Below are positions 1 through 8,593 of a stretch of DNA of 64,000 nt, piece after piece; positions within the stretch are counted from its first letter, which is position 1; each line of letters starts with the position of its first letter. The stretch spans positions 1,953,069 to 2,017,068 of the forward strand of contig NZ_CP059833.1 of NCBI RefSeq assembly GCF_014117265.1. The letters run 5' to 3'. The notes beneath the pieces were generated by a model, which was not told where the DNA came from, ran no database searches, and saw only the letters and a list, made by a program, of their open reading frames with translations. The DNA comes from Corynebacterium hindlerae. Lineage in GTDB: Bacteria > Actinomycetota > Actinomycetes > Mycobacteriales > Mycobacteriaceae. A program made the translations under genes and the position numbers.

Positions 1-1355
1 TTGGAGGTCAGGAGCTTGACCCAGGTGCCCTTGCCGTCGAATGCGCCGTCCTTAGGGAGCTGGCCGGAGCCGTCGATCTCGTCCTTAGGGGAGTTGCCCT
101 CGAACTTGGCTACGTACAGGGTGCCTTCGTCCAGGATCTTCAGGTTGTTTTCCTTGTCGCCTTCTTTGAACTTGCGCGTGGAGACGAACTTGTACAGGTA
201 GTCATTGCGCTCGTCGTCACCGGAGTAGCAGACGACGGTGCCGTCGGAGGTGATGTGGATGTTGCCGGCCTCGTGCTTGAAGCGGCCCACGGCGGTGTGC
301 TTGATCGGGGTGGAGGTTGGATCCATTGGGTCGATCTCTACCAGCCAGCCGAAGCGGTTTGGTTCGTTAGGGGTCTTGGATACGTCGAAGCGGTCGTCGA
401 AACGCTCCCACTTGCGCTCGGATGCGTCGCCCTTGATGCCGAAGCGCTTGAGCTTCTTCTTGGCGTCTTCGTCGGAAAGCTGGTTGGCGTTGCCGAAGTA
501 CTGGTCGAAGTTTTCTTCGCCGGAGAGCATGGTGCCCCATGGGGTGATGCCGCCGGAGCAGTTGTTGAGGGTACCCAGGACGGTGTTGCCCTCTGGGTCC
601 GCGGCGGTCTTGAGCAGGTCGGATCCAGCTGCTGGGCCAGTGACCTTGAATGGGGTGGTGCCGGTGATGCGGCGGTTGAGCTTACCGAATTCGCGCTTCA
701 GCTCGCCCGAGCCCTCAACCTTGGATACTTCGAGGATGGTGTGGCCGTGCGCCGCGAGACCGATCTTGAACTGGTTCTCGGTTGGGTTTTCTGGGTCGTA
801 GCCCTTGAACATGTTCGGCTCGGTGGAGTACTCGTGGGAGCACACGTAGACCATGCGGTTGCTGTCTTCAGGGTGGTCCAGCAGGCCGGCGAAGTCATTG
901 TTGAAGCCGAACTGCTTCTCGGCTGCCTCTGGGGTCTGGTTGTCGACGTCGAATTCAGGCGCGCCCTCGATCACTGGATCGCCCCACGCGATCAGGACCT
1001 TCTGCTCGTAGCCTTCTGGGATCTTCACTTCCTTTTCGGTGTTCGCTTCGACCGGAGTGAACTGCATGCCCGGCAGGGACTTGGCCTGGTCTTTCTTCGC
1101 GGAGGAGGAAGCAGAACCCGTGGTTTCAGCATTACCGGAGTCGCTATCAGAGGAGCATGCTGCGAGGGCAGAAGCGCCACCGACGGCCAAGACAGTTACC
1201 GCACCGGCCTTCAACGCGGAACGACGCGTGATGTCGCCGAAGTACTCGTTATTCGATTCGTTGGCGCACTCGCCGAAGCAGGCATTACCGCACTTGTAGG
1301 TGCAGGTCTGCTTGGTGCGACTAGAAGTGAACAGGTTGAAACCCTTAAGTCCCAC
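1..1355 (-). CDS. phoX: PhoX-family alkaline phosphatase (partial, 3' end beyond window)
   Basis: Secreted phosphatase of the PhoX/DUF839 family, which hydrolyses phosphate esters outside the cytoplasm to supply phosphate. The first 451 codons are in the window and the C-terminus lies past base 1; family members usually have about 650-700 residues. The N-terminal stretch has four clustered Cys (about residues 18-30), then a twin-arginine signal RRSALKAGAV (about 44-53) leading to LAAC, so the product is probably Tat-exported and lipid-anchored at Cys67. Family-like segments include GLAAHGHTILEV, NNCSGGITPWGTMLSGEE and GWLVEIDP. The GTG start has GGAGG seven bases upstream; the nearby ATG is out of frame. 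It diverges from lysS. A direct-repeat site resembling a PhoR box lies about 100 bases upstream, and phoR-phoS are in this window. Confidence 0.9.
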   Translation of the reverse strand, partial: MGLKGFNLFTSSRTKQTCTYKCGNACFGECANESNNEYFGDITRRSALKAGAVTVLAVGGASALAACSSDSDSGNAETTGSASSSAKKDQAKSLPGMQFTPVEANTEKEVKIPEGYEQKVLIAWGDPVIEGAPEFDVDNQTPEAAEKQFGFNNDFAGLLDHPEDSNRMVYVCSHEYSTEPNMFKGYDPENPTENQFKIGLAAHGHTILEVSKVEGSGELKREFGKLNRRITGTTPFKVTGPAAGSDLLKTAADPEGNTVLGTLNNCSGGITPWGTMLSGEENFDQYFGNANQLSDEDAKKKLKRFGIKGDASERKWERFDDRFDVSKTPNEPNRFGWLVEIDPMDPTSTPIKHTAVGRFKHEAGNIHITSDGTVVCYSGDDERNDYLYKFVSTRKFKEGDKENNLKILDEGTLYVAKFEGNSPKDEIDGSGQLPKDGAFDGKGTWVKLLTS

Positions 1356-1450
1356 GGTGGGGCCTCCATTTTCTTACGCGGTTTTAGGGGGTGAGCGGAT
1401 ACAGACTTTAGGTAAGCAGAGTTGCAGCAATTGAGAATCGGAGTTACGCC

Positions 1451-1469
1451 TAAGTGAATTTTCTGTGAA
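1451..1469. promoter_or_regulatory. Candidate PhoR box between phoX and lysS
   Basis: Two 8-base direct repeats, TAAGTGAA and TCTGTGAA, separated by three bases (period 11, one helical turn). Corynebacterial PhoR is known to bind tandem repeats of this kind. The site is about 96 bases from each divergent start codon; the link to phoX is inferred from the gene's function. Confidence 0.45.
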
Positions 1470-1565
1470 ATAACGGGGCATTAGCGTGTGTGGAGCGGGG
1501 CGTCGAAAAGCTGGCACAAAGAGTGAGGTGTTTCCAGGTACCACTATGGACTACGCTTAATAGCC

Positions 1566-3137
1566 GTGACTGACGCTAAGAAGACTCAAAACGCCAATGA
1601 AGACCTCCCAGAGCAGCTGCGCATCCGACGTGAAAAGCGCCAGCGTCTGCTGGACGCAGGTACCGACGCGTACCCCGTCGTTGTCGACCGCACCACCTCC
1701 ATCAAGGATGTGCGTGCAAAGTACAACGTGGTCACCGAAGGCACTGAGCCTATCGACGGCGTGGTGAACCTCCAAGTAGGGGAGGAAACCCAAGACGAAG
1801 TAGCCATCGCAGGCCGCGTCATTTTCGTGCGCAACACCGGAAAGCTGTGCTTTGCTTCCATCCAGGAAGGTGACGGCACCCGCATCCAGGCCATGCTCTC
1901 CCTCGCAGAAGTCGGCGAAGAGCGCCTGGTCGCCTGGAAGTCCGATGTTGACCTGGGTGACTTCGTCTCCGTTCGTGGTCGTGTGATCGCCTCCAAGCGC
2001 GGCGAGCTCTCCGTTATGGCTTCCTCCTGGGCAATGGCAGCGAAGTCTCTGCGTCCGCTGCCCGTCGCTTTTGCGGACATGTCCGAAGACACTCGCGTGC
2101 GTCACCGCTACACCGACCTCATCATGCGCGAGGCCGCTCGCGAGAATGCCATGACCCGTATCAAGGTCATGCGCGCGCTGCGTAACTTCCTGGAGTCCGA
2201 AGGCTTCCTTGAAGTCGAGACCCCAATGCTGCAAACCCTGCACGGTGGCGCCGCAGCCCGCCCATTCCAGACCCACTCAAACGCACTTGACATCGACCTT
2301 TACCTGCGCATCGCCCCTGAGCTTTACCTCAAGCGCTGCGTTGTCGGCGGCATGGAGCGCGTCTTCGAAGTCAACCGCAACTTCCGCAACGAAGGCGTGG
2401 ACTCCTCCCACTCCCCAGAATTCGCCATGCTCGAGACCTACCAGGCCTGGGGCACCTACGACGACGGCGCCGACCTGATCAAGCGGCTCGTCCAGTCCGT
2501 CGCCATGGAGGTGTTCGGCACCCTCGAGGTCACGCTTGCCGACGGCACCACCTACGATCTCGGTGGCGAGTGGAAGCAGATCGAGATGTACCCATCTCTC
2601 AACGAGGCCCTGCAGCGCAAATTCCCTGGCCAGCCAGAAGTCACTATCTCCAGCTCGGTTGAGGAACTGAAATCCATCGCCTCCGTGATTGGCCTGGACG
2701 TTCCCGCAAAGGGCGGTTGGGGCCACGGCAAACTCGTGGAAGAGATCTGGGAGCACCTGTGCGAAGACCAGCTCTACGGGCCAATCTTCGTACGGGACTT
2801 CCCAGTTGAAACCTCGCCATTGACGAGGCAACACCGCTCCAAGCCGGGCGTAACCGAAAAGTGGGACCTGTACGTCCGTGGCTTCGAGCTGGCTACCGGC
2901 TACTCCGAACTCGTTGACCCAGTCATTCAGCGCGAACGCTTCGAAGATCAGGCACGCCTGGCCGCCGGTGGCGACGACGAAGCCATGGTCCTCGACGAAG
3001 ACTTCCTCACCGCCATGGAACAGGGCATGCCACCGACCTCCGGTAACGGCATGGGCATCGACCGTCTCCTCATGGCCCTCACCGGCCTGGGCATCCGCGA
3101 GACCGTGCTGTTCCCGATGGTGAAGCCAGAAGGTTAA
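1566..3137 (+). CDS. lysS: Lysyl-tRNA synthetase, class II
   Basis: Charges tRNA-Lys with lysine in the cytoplasm, an ATP-dependent reaction. The 523-residue protein has an N-terminal OB-fold anticodon-binding domain (roughly residues 60-170) and a class II catalytic core. Motif 1 is around FLEVETPML, motif 2 includes [11 protein letters not shown], and motif 3 is [11 protein letters not shown] near the C-terminus. The region [16 protein letters not shown] is typical of LysRS. Length is slightly above the family norm of about 500. The GTG start has no clear Shine-Dalgarno sequence; a weak TACGCT lies eight bases upstream, so the message may be leaderless. It is transcribed alone, divergent from phoX and closed by a strong hairpin. 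Confidence 0.97.
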   Translation: MTDAKKTQNANEDLPEQLRIRREKRQRLLDAGTDAYPVVVDRTTSIKDVRAKYNVVTEGTEPIDGVVNLQVGEETQDEVAIAGRVIFVRNTGKLCFASIQEGDGTRIQAMLSLAEVGEERLVAWKSDVDLGDFVSVRGRVIASKRGELSVMASSWAMAAKSLRPLPVAFADMSEDTRVRHRYTDLIMREAARENAMTRIKVMRALRNFLESEGFLEVETPMLQTLHGGAAARPFQTHSNALDIDLYLRIAPELYLKRCVVGGMERVFEVNRNFRNEGVDSSHSPEFAMLETYQAWGTYDDGADLIKRLVQSVAMEVFGTLEVTLADGTTYDLGGEWKQIEMYPSLNEALQRKFPGQPEVTISSSVEELKSIASVIGLDVPAKGGWGHGKLVEEIWEHLCEDQLYGPIFVRDFPVETSPLTRQHRSKPGVTEKWDLYVRGFELATGYSELVDPVIQRERFEDQARLAAGGDDEAMVLDEDFLTAMEQGMPPTSGNGMGIDRLLMALTGLGIRETVLFPMVKPEG

Positions 3138-3144
3138 GTACAGA

Positions 3145-3178
3145 AACAGGGGCTTCAGAAAACTCTGAAGCCCCTGTT
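3145..3178. terminator. Bidirectional terminator between lysS and nupC
   Basis: A perfect 15-base inverted repeat (AACAGGGGCTTCAGA and its complement) around a 4-base loop lies between the convergent stops of lysS and nupC. The A/T ends allow it to work on either strand. Confidence 0.85.
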
Positions 3179-3189
3179 CATCGCGTCGC

Positions 3190-4404
3190 CTATAGGGCGA
3201 TCACGCCCACGATCGCGGCGTTCAACATGTTGGTGCAAAAGCCGGCAAATAGCGCTTTGACGCCTAGCTCAGCGACCTCCGAGCGCCTCTCGGGAACGAG
3301 CGCGCCGAAAGATCCAATCTGAATGGCGATGGAGGAAAGGTTGGCAAAGCCAGCCAGAGCGAAAGACGTAAGCATGATGGACTTAGGGCTGAGATTGGCC
3401 ACGTGCTCGGAAAACGAGGTGTAGCCGACGAATTCGTTGATGATGGTCTTCTCACCGATGAAGGAGCCGACCAGTCCGGCTTCGTGCCACGGCACACCGA
3501 TTGCCCAGGCAAGTGGGGCGAACAACAGGCCGAATAAGCCCTCGAGAGACCAGCCTTCTTGACCGAACATCGAGCCCACTCCGCCAATAATGGCCGAAAG
3601 CATAGCGATCGTGGCAACGAAGGCGATGAGCAGGCATGCGACGGTGACCGCGATTCGCCCGCCCGAAAGCGCACCGGCACCAATTGCGTCGATTACGTTC
3701 TTCGAGCTTTCATCGCGCATTTGTGTGACGTTCGCATTTACTTTTGACTCCTCCGTCTCCGGCATGAGTGCTTTGGCTACCATTAGTGAGGCAGGGGCAT
3801 TCATGACGGAGGCGGCGAGCAAGTAGGGCAGCGGTGCTCCCAACAGGGAATACCCGACCAGCGTGGAGCCTGCGACCGACGCGAAACCCCCGGACATACA
3901 GGCGAAGAGCTCGGAACGAGTAAGTTGTGGCAGCCAAGGACGGATAACGAGTGGGGCCTCAGATTGGCCGAGGAAAATTACTGTCGCAGCCCAGACAGAT
4001 TCCACTTTCGAGGTTCCGAGTACTTTGTTGAGTGCGGTTCCGACGATTTCCACGAACCACTGCAGGATGCGCAGATAGTACAGTGCGCCGATGATGGCGC
4101 CCAGGAAGATAATCACAGGCAGTACGTTGAGCGCGAAGATGAATCCGACATTGTTGCCGAAGAGTGGTCCAAAAACGAAGGAGGTGCCTTCGTTGGTGTA
4201 ATTAATGAGTTTTTCAATGGAACCAGCCGTCGCTTTGAGCGCCTGGAAACCCGGTTCCCACTTCAGTACGAGCAGGGCAAAGGCAATCTGGAGGGTTAGC
4301 CCTACGCCCAGGATGCGCCAATTGATGCGTCTGCGATTGTTTGACAAGGCAAACAGAACTAGGAAAATCAGTGCGATACCAATGAGGCCCTGGAAGCGTT
4401 CCAT
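3190..4404 (-). CDS. nupC: Concentrative nucleoside transporter, NupC/CNT family
   Basis: Inner-membrane symporter of the CNT family that takes up nucleosides with H+ or Na+. The 404 residues are almost wholly hydrophobic, with about ten membrane segments. Family motifs are visible: GQSEAPLVIRPWLPQLTRSELFACMSGGFASVAGS, and ETIINEFVGYTSF.. near the C-terminus (here KTIINEFVGYTSF). Length equals the bacterial norm of about 400. It is the distal gene of a cdd-nupC pair, starting 3 bases after the cdd stop, so uptake is coupled to deamination; deoA is divergent. ATG start follows directly from the coupled layout. Substrate preference (pyrimidine versus purine nucleosides) cannot be read from the sequence, but the neighbours favour pyrimidines. 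Confidence 0.93.
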   Translation of the reverse strand: MERFQGLIGIALIFLVLFALSNNRRRINWRILGVGLTLQIAFALLVLKWEPGFQALKATAGSIEKLINYTNEGTSFVFGPLFGNNVGFIFALNVLPVIIFLGAIIGALYYLRILQWFVEIVGTALNKVLGTSKVESVWAATVIFLGQSEAPLVIRPWLPQLTRSELFACMSGGFASVAGSTLVGYSLLGAPLPYLLAASVMNAPASLMVAKALMPETEESKVNANVTQMRDESSKNVIDAIGAGALSGGRIAVTVACLLIAFVATIAMLSAIIGGVGSMFGQEGWSLEGLFGLLFAPLAWAIGVPWHEAGLVGSFIGEKTIINEFVGYTSFSEHVANLSPKSIMLTSFALAGFANLSSIAIQIGSFGALVPERRSEVAELGVKALFAGFCTNMLNAAIVGVIAL

Positions 4405-4407
4405 GGT

Positions 4408-4827
4408 CTATGCCTCTTTCTCTGCTGGGAGATGATCGGGACCGAAGGAATAGGGGAGGAGGCTTTCAAAATCGATGCTTAGCGGTTCATGATTGTCGTC
4501 TTCGACGATGACCCGCTTCGTGTTGAATTCTCGGAGCACCTGCCGGCAGGCACCACATGGCCAGCATGGCGCAGCCTTGAGGCCGACGATAGCAATAGCC
4601 TCGATTACTCTTTCGGAGGAGGTAGAGGTGCTGGCAACCATAGTGGTCGCCGCATTGCGCTCTGCGCATAACGTAAGTCCGTAGCTAGCGTTTTCGACAT
4701 TGCATCCCGTGAATACTGCGCCATCCGTAGTGAGCAACGCGGCTCCTACGGGAAAACGGCTATAAGGGGCATAGGCATGATGCGCAGCGTCCCGCGCTAA
4801 GGCGAGTAATTCTGCATCGCTGGTCAT
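4408..4827 (-). CDS. cdd: Cytidine deaminase
   Basis: Converts cytidine and deoxycytidine to uridine and deoxyuridine in pyrimidine salvage. The zinc-binding and catalytic motifs are present: TLCAERNAA (Cys-Ala-Glu) and PCWPCGACRQVL (Pro-Cys-X2-Cys). The 139-residue form fits the short tetrameric class. A reading frame extends 20 codons further upstream, but the ATG at 4827 has AAAGGA eight bases ahead and matches the family N-terminus, so it was chosen. It precedes nupC and diverges from deoA (thymidine phosphorylase); the three form a pyrimidine nucleoside utilisation unit. Confidence 0.94.
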   Translation of the reverse strand: MTSDAELLALARDAAHHAYAPYSRFPVGAALLTTDGAVFTGCNVENASYGLTLCAERNAATTMVASTSTSSERVIEAIAIVGLKAAPCWPCGACRQVLREFNTKRVIVEDDNHEPLSIDFESLLPYSFGPDHLPAEKEA

Positions 4828-4909
4828 GAGCGAATCCTTTCCATGAACCGCCAGGTGCTCGTGGCTGCTCAACCACAAGCGAGCCACATAACATTTGATA
4901 AAGCTTCCA

Positions 4910-4938
4910 TTGACATATGTTCTATCTTATGATGTTAA
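4910..4938 (+). promoter_or_regulatory. Promoter and dyad in the cdd/deoA intergenic region
   Basis: TTGACA (4910-4915) and TGTTAA (4933-4938) are separated by 17 bases and point towards deoA; TATGAT (4928-4933) is an alternative -10. The region also begins with TGACA and ends with TGTCA, giving a wide dyad that could be an operator for a nucleoside regulator. No regulator gene is adjacent. Confidence 0.5.
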
Positions 4939-5036
4939 TTGTCACAGGGTTCCAATACAAGAGGTGAGATTACAGCAGCCCCATGGGAGTGATGATCCTC
5001 ACCAGATATTTGTCGTGGGGCAGAAAGGAAGCAGAA

Positions 5037-6320
5037 ATGGCCACAACTTTTGATGTCGTCGACATCATTCGCACCAAGAGGGACGGGGGTGAGCTCTCCA
5101 CGGAACAGATCAACTGGGTAATCGATGCATACACGCGCGGGATTGTGGGCGATGAGCAAATGGCTGCTCTGAACATGGCAATCTTCATTCGGGACATGAA
5201 TCGTCGCGAGATCGTCGACTGGACGCAAGCCATGATCAACTCCGGTGAACGGATGGATTTCAGCTCTTTGAGCAAGCCCACGACAGACAAGCACTCCACC
5301 GGCGGGGTGGGAGACAAAGTCACCCTTCCGCTCGGCCCGTTGGTCTCATCCTTCGGGGTCGCCGTGCCACAGCTCTCCGGTCGAGGCCTCGGGCACACGG
5401 GAGGAACGCTGGACAAACTGGAAGCGATCCCAGGCTGGAAAGCTGACATGTCTAATGCGCGCATGATGGAGATTCTGGAAGATAGTGGGGCAGTGGTCGC
5501 AGCTGCGGGTGCCGGCCTGGCTCCGGCCGATAAGAAGATCTACGCATTGCGCGACATCACCGCGACTGTAGACTGCATTCCGCTGATCGCTTCCTCCATC
5601 ATGAGTAAGAAGATCGCAGAGGGTACGTCCTCTCTCGTGCTCGACGTTAAGGTTGGCTCGGGAGCGTTCATGAAGGACCTGGATCAAGCGCGAGCTCTCG
5701 CACAAACCATGGTTGACCTGGGGCACGATGCTGGGGTTCAAACCCGTGCGCTGCTCACAGACATGTCGACTCCGCTCGGCAAGAAGATCGGCAACGGCCT
5801 CGAGGTGGAGGAATCGATTGAAGTACTCCAGGGCGGTGGGCCTAGCGATTTGGTCGAAATCACCTGCGAGTTGGCGCGACACATGCTCGATCTAGCGGGT
5901 GTGCATGATGCTGACGTGGAGACTGCACTCAAGGACGGTCGAGCAATGGACTCCTGGCGCAGGATGATCAAGGCGCAGGGCGGAGACCCAGATGCCAAGC
6001 TCGCCCGAGCTCCCCACACTTACGAGGTTCTAGCGGAAAAAGAAGGAACAGTGCAACAGTTGGATGCTCTGGCATTGGGCGTGGGTAGCTGGCGTCTTGG
6101 CGCGGGGCGCGCCCGGAAGGAAGATCCAGTGCAGGCCACCGCTGGCATCGAGATTCATGTGGATTTGGGGCAGCGCGTGACCAAGGGGCACAAGCTGCTG
6201 ACGCTGCACACCGAAACTCCTGAGCGCTTCGAGCATGCCCTCAACTCGATCTTGCCAGGCATTGTGATTGGTGAGGCAGCTGCTCCCGAGCGGAGGATCA
6301 TCCTCGACCGTATTGTATGA
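5037..6320 (+). CDS. deoA: Thymidine/pyrimidine-nucleoside phosphorylase
   Basis: Splits thymidine (and possibly uridine) with phosphate into the base and deoxyribose-1-phosphate. The family signature is clear: STGGVGDKVTLPLGPLVSSFG, then SGRGLGHTGGTLDKLE around residues 80-120, with KK.AEG.S.LVLDVKVGSGAFMK further on. The 427-residue length is typical. The frame could begin at 4983, but the ATG at 5037 has AAAGGAAG six bases upstream and gives the conserved N-terminus TTFDVVDIIRTKRDG. Divergent from cdd-nupC. DeoA and pyrimidine-nucleoside phosphorylase (Pdp) are hard to separate by eye, so the symbol is the commoner one. Confidence 0.92.
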   Translation: MATTFDVVDIIRTKRDGGELSTEQINWVIDAYTRGIVGDEQMAALNMAIFIRDMNRREIVDWTQAMINSGERMDFSSLSKPTTDKHSTGGVGDKVTLPLGPLVSSFGVAVPQLSGRGLGHTGGTLDKLEAIPGWKADMSNARMMEILEDSGAVVAAAGAGLAPADKKIYALRDITATVDCIPLIASSIMSKKIAEGTSSLVLDVKVGSGAFMKDLDQARALAQTMVDLGHDAGVQTRALLTDMSTPLGKKIGNGLEVEESIEVLQGGGPSDLVEITCELARHMLDLAGVHDADVETALKDGRAMDSWRRMIKAQGGDPDAKLARAPHTYEVLAEKEGTVQQLDALALGVGSWRLGAGRARKEDPVQATAGIEIHVDLGQRVTKGHKLLTLHTETPERFEHALNSILPGIVIGEAAAPERRIILDRIV

Positions 6321-6339
6321 CAGGCCACTTGGTGTCCCC

Positions 6340-6368
6340 TTGACGTGTGCATCTCACAGGCCTAAAGT
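6340..6368 (+). promoter_or_regulatory. Sigma-A-type promoter of the PTS operon
   Basis: TTGACG (6340-6345), a 17-base spacer and TAAAGT (6363-6368) place the transcription start near 6375, about 15 bases before the antiterminator element. The mRNA leader would be about 160 bases. Confidence 0.65.
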
Positions 6369-6389
6369 TAACAACAGATTAACCAATCA

Positions 6390-6480
6390 GGGTTGTTACT
6401 CCTAGAATCCTTCGAGGCAAGACCTGAGACATGGAGCGTCGGACAATGCGTTCGGTGCCTTGTGTCTCGGGTCTTTTTTT
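6390..6480 (+). promoter_or_regulatory. Ribonucleic antiterminator (RAT) overlapping an intrinsic terminator
   Basis: Bases 6390-6425 match the BglG/SacY/LicT-type RAT: they start with GGGTTGTTACT and end with GAGGCAAGACCT. The last seven bases (6419-6425) are also the start of a terminator whose 13-base arms lie at 6419-6431 and 6463-6475, followed by seven T (6474-6480). The two folds exclude each other, the hallmark of antitermination control. The cognate regulator is encoded downstream at 8594. Confidence 0.88.
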
Positions 6481-6538
6481 GTATGCAGCGGGGAAGCTAC
6501 AGAGCAGCCCTAGTGACAAAGTTAAGGAGTGATTACCG

Positions 6539-8566
6539 GTGAGCATGACTCGGCAAGAGACTGCGCGGGCCATTCTTGATGGCATCGGTGGCGCCGACAA
6601 CATTGCGTCGTTTAGCCACTGTGCTACTCGGCTTCGTTTTGAGCTGCGAGATGCCAAGAAGGCTGACAAGGCGAAGCTGGAGTCCATCAGGAAAGTGATG
6701 GGTGCTGTCCCACAAGGCGGCAACTACTACCAGGTTGTGATCGGTGGCGACGTCGCTACCGTGTACGACGACATGAACGCTCTGCCAGAGATGAAGGGTG
6801 TGCAGGCGAAGTCCGATGCCGAGGTGAAGGCTGAGCAGCGGGCAAAGGCGAAGGGTAAGCTGCCTTGGCTGGACGCGTTCTTCGAGTACCTGTCTGATTC
6901 CTTCCGCCCAATCCTGGGTGTGTTGCTTGGTGCATCGCTGATTATTGCGTTTGCTGCAGTTTTGGACGCATTGGGAGTCGTTGATTTCCGTGCTGAGGAC
7001 AAGCCGATTTCTTGGGTCTTCGTCGACGCAATGTGGCGCAGCGTGTTCTACTTCCTGCCGGTGATGGTTGCGTTTAACGCTGGTAAGAAACTGCGCATCG
7101 ATCCATGGGTTACGGGCTCGATTATGTTTGCGCTGCTCACCCCGGAGTTCATGGCGCTGTCCGAGCACACATCCACCGTCTGTACCACCAACGATGCACT
7201 GGGCACCGAAACCTGTAAGGCCACCATTTTCGGCCTGCCAATGTTGCTGCAGGGCTACGGCGGTAACGTCTTCGTGCCACTGATCATGGCTGCTGTCGCC
7301 GCTGCTGCTTACAAGTTCTTCCAGAAGATCATTCCTTCCGCCGTACACATGGTGTTCGTGCCATTCCTCACCCTCGTTGTGATGATCCCACTGACGGCGT
7401 TCCTCATCGGCCCATTCGGCGTCTGGCTCGGTAACGAAATCGGCATTGGTCTGTCCTGGATGAACACCAACGCACCGTTCGTGTTCGCAATCCTCATCCC
7501 GATGCTGTACCCATTCCTGGTGCCGCTGGGCCTGCACTGGCCACTCAACGCTCTGATGCTGGTCAACATCAACACCTTGGGCTACGACTTCATCCAAGGC
7601 CCAATGGGCGCCTGGAACTTCGCCTGCTTCGGTGCTACCGCTGGTGTGCTCTTCCTGTCGCTGCGTGACCGCGACACTGAAATGCGCCAGACCTCTGCTT
7701 CTGCACTGGCCGCAGGCCTGCTCGGTGGTATCTCTGAGCCTTCCCTCTACGGTATTCACCTCCGCTTCAAGCGCATCTACCCACGTATGCTCGTCGGATG
7801 TTTTGCAGGTGGCTTGACCATCGCAGTTCTGGGCATGGCTTCCAATGGTGTTAAGACCTCGGCATTCGTCTTCACCTCGCTGATCACCATCCCAGTGTTC
7901 AGCCCAATGCTCACCTACGCTGCCGCCATCGCCGTCGCATTCTTCGTGGCATTCACGCTGATCGTCATCACTGACTACCGCACCCCAGAAGAGAAGGCAG
8001 ATGCTTTGGCACGCATCGCTGCAGCCAAGGCAGAGCCAGCAGCTCCTGCAGAACCAGTAGCTCCTGCAGCGCAGCCGGTAGCAGCCCCAGCTGGTGGCGT
8101 CGGTACGCTCACGAAGGTTGCTACTCTGGCAGCACCTGTCGCTGGCCAGGTCGTGGACATGAAGGATCTGAGTGACGCAGCCTTCGCCTCCGGGGCGCTC
8201 GGCACCGGCCTGGGCATCAAGCCAACCGAGTCCACCGTGGTCTCCCCAATCGAAGGCACCGTGATCACCGCGATGAAGACCGGCCACGCCTACGGCCTGA
8301 AGACCGACGACGGGGTGGAAGTCTTGGTCCACATCGGCATCGACACCGTGAAGATGAAGGGCGAGGGGTTCACCCAGCTGGCTAAGAAGGGCGATCGGGT
8401 GACCGTCGGCCAGCCACTGGCTGAGGTTGACTTCGCAGCCGTCACCGCCGCTGGGTACGACGACACCGTCATCATGACCGTCACCAACACCAAGAAGTTC
8501 GGTGATGTCTCCCCAGTACCATCGGGCCCAGTATCTGCCGGTGACACGGTGGTAACAGTTTCTTAA
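6539..8566 (+). CDS. ptsG: PTS sugar permease EIIBCA (glucose/beta-glucoside superfamily, PtsG-like)
   Basis: Imports and phosphorylates a sugar using phosphate relayed from phosphoenolpyruvate. Domain order is B-C-A: EIIB at residues 1-85 with the phosphorylated Cys28 in HCATRLRF; EIIC at about 110-480 with some ten membrane segments; an Ala/Pro linker; EIIA at about 520-675 with the active His in LVHIGIDTVK. The EIIC segment WPLNALMLVNINTLGYDFIQ closely resembles corynebacterial PtsG as I remember it, so glucose is the first guess; a BglF-like role with beta-glucosides is also possible, because antitermination of this type controls bglF in C. glutamicum. The GTG start has AAGGAG nine bases upstream; ATG two codons later is an alternative. 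Confidence 0.85.
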   Translation: MSMTRQETARAILDGIGGADNIASFSHCATRLRFELRDAKKADKAKLESIRKVMGAVPQGGNYYQVVIGGDVATVYDDMNALPEMKGVQAKSDAEVKAEQRAKAKGKLPWLDAFFEYLSDSFRPILGVLLGASLIIAFAAVLDALGVVDFRAEDKPISWVFVDAMWRSVFYFLPVMVAFNAGKKLRIDPWVTGSIMFALLTPEFMALSEHTSTVCTTNDALGTETCKATIFGLPMLLQGYGGNVFVPLIMAAVAAAAYKFFQKIIPSAVHMVFVPFLTLVVMIPLTAFLIGPFGVWLGNEIGIGLSWMNTNAPFVFAILIPMLYPFLVPLGLHWPLNALMLVNINTLGYDFIQGPMGAWNFACFGATAGVLFLSLRDRDTEMRQTSASALAAGLLGGISEPSLYGIHLRFKRIYPRMLVGCFAGGLTIAVLGMASNGVKTSAFVFTSLITIPVFSPMLTYAAAIAVAFFVAFTLIVITDYRTPEEKADALARIAAAKAEPAAPAEPVAPAAQPVAAPAGGVGTLTKVATLAAPVAGQVVDMKDLSDAAFASGALGTGLGIKPTESTVVSPIEGTVITAMKTGHAYGLKTDDGVEVLVHIGIDTVKMKGEGFTQLAKKGDRVTVGQPLAEVDFAAVTAAGYDDTVIMTVTNTKKFGDVSPVPSGPVSAGDTVVTVS

Positions 8567-8593
8567 CAAAGGGGCTGCACTACACTGCATACT

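Noticed and set aside
255..1394. 379-codon + strand frame over phoX
   Set aside because: The - strand frame gives a full PhoX sequence with Tat signal; the + frame is its shadow.
4910..4923. Possible LexA box upstream of cdd/deoA
   Set aside because: It shares ACATATGTTC with the radA box but lacks the outer TCGA bases, and nucleoside salvage is not an expected SOS target.
6346..6358. Possible GlxR (cAMP) site TGTGCATCTCACA in the PTS promoter
   Set aside because: The half-sites are five bases apart rather than eight as in the GlxR consensus.
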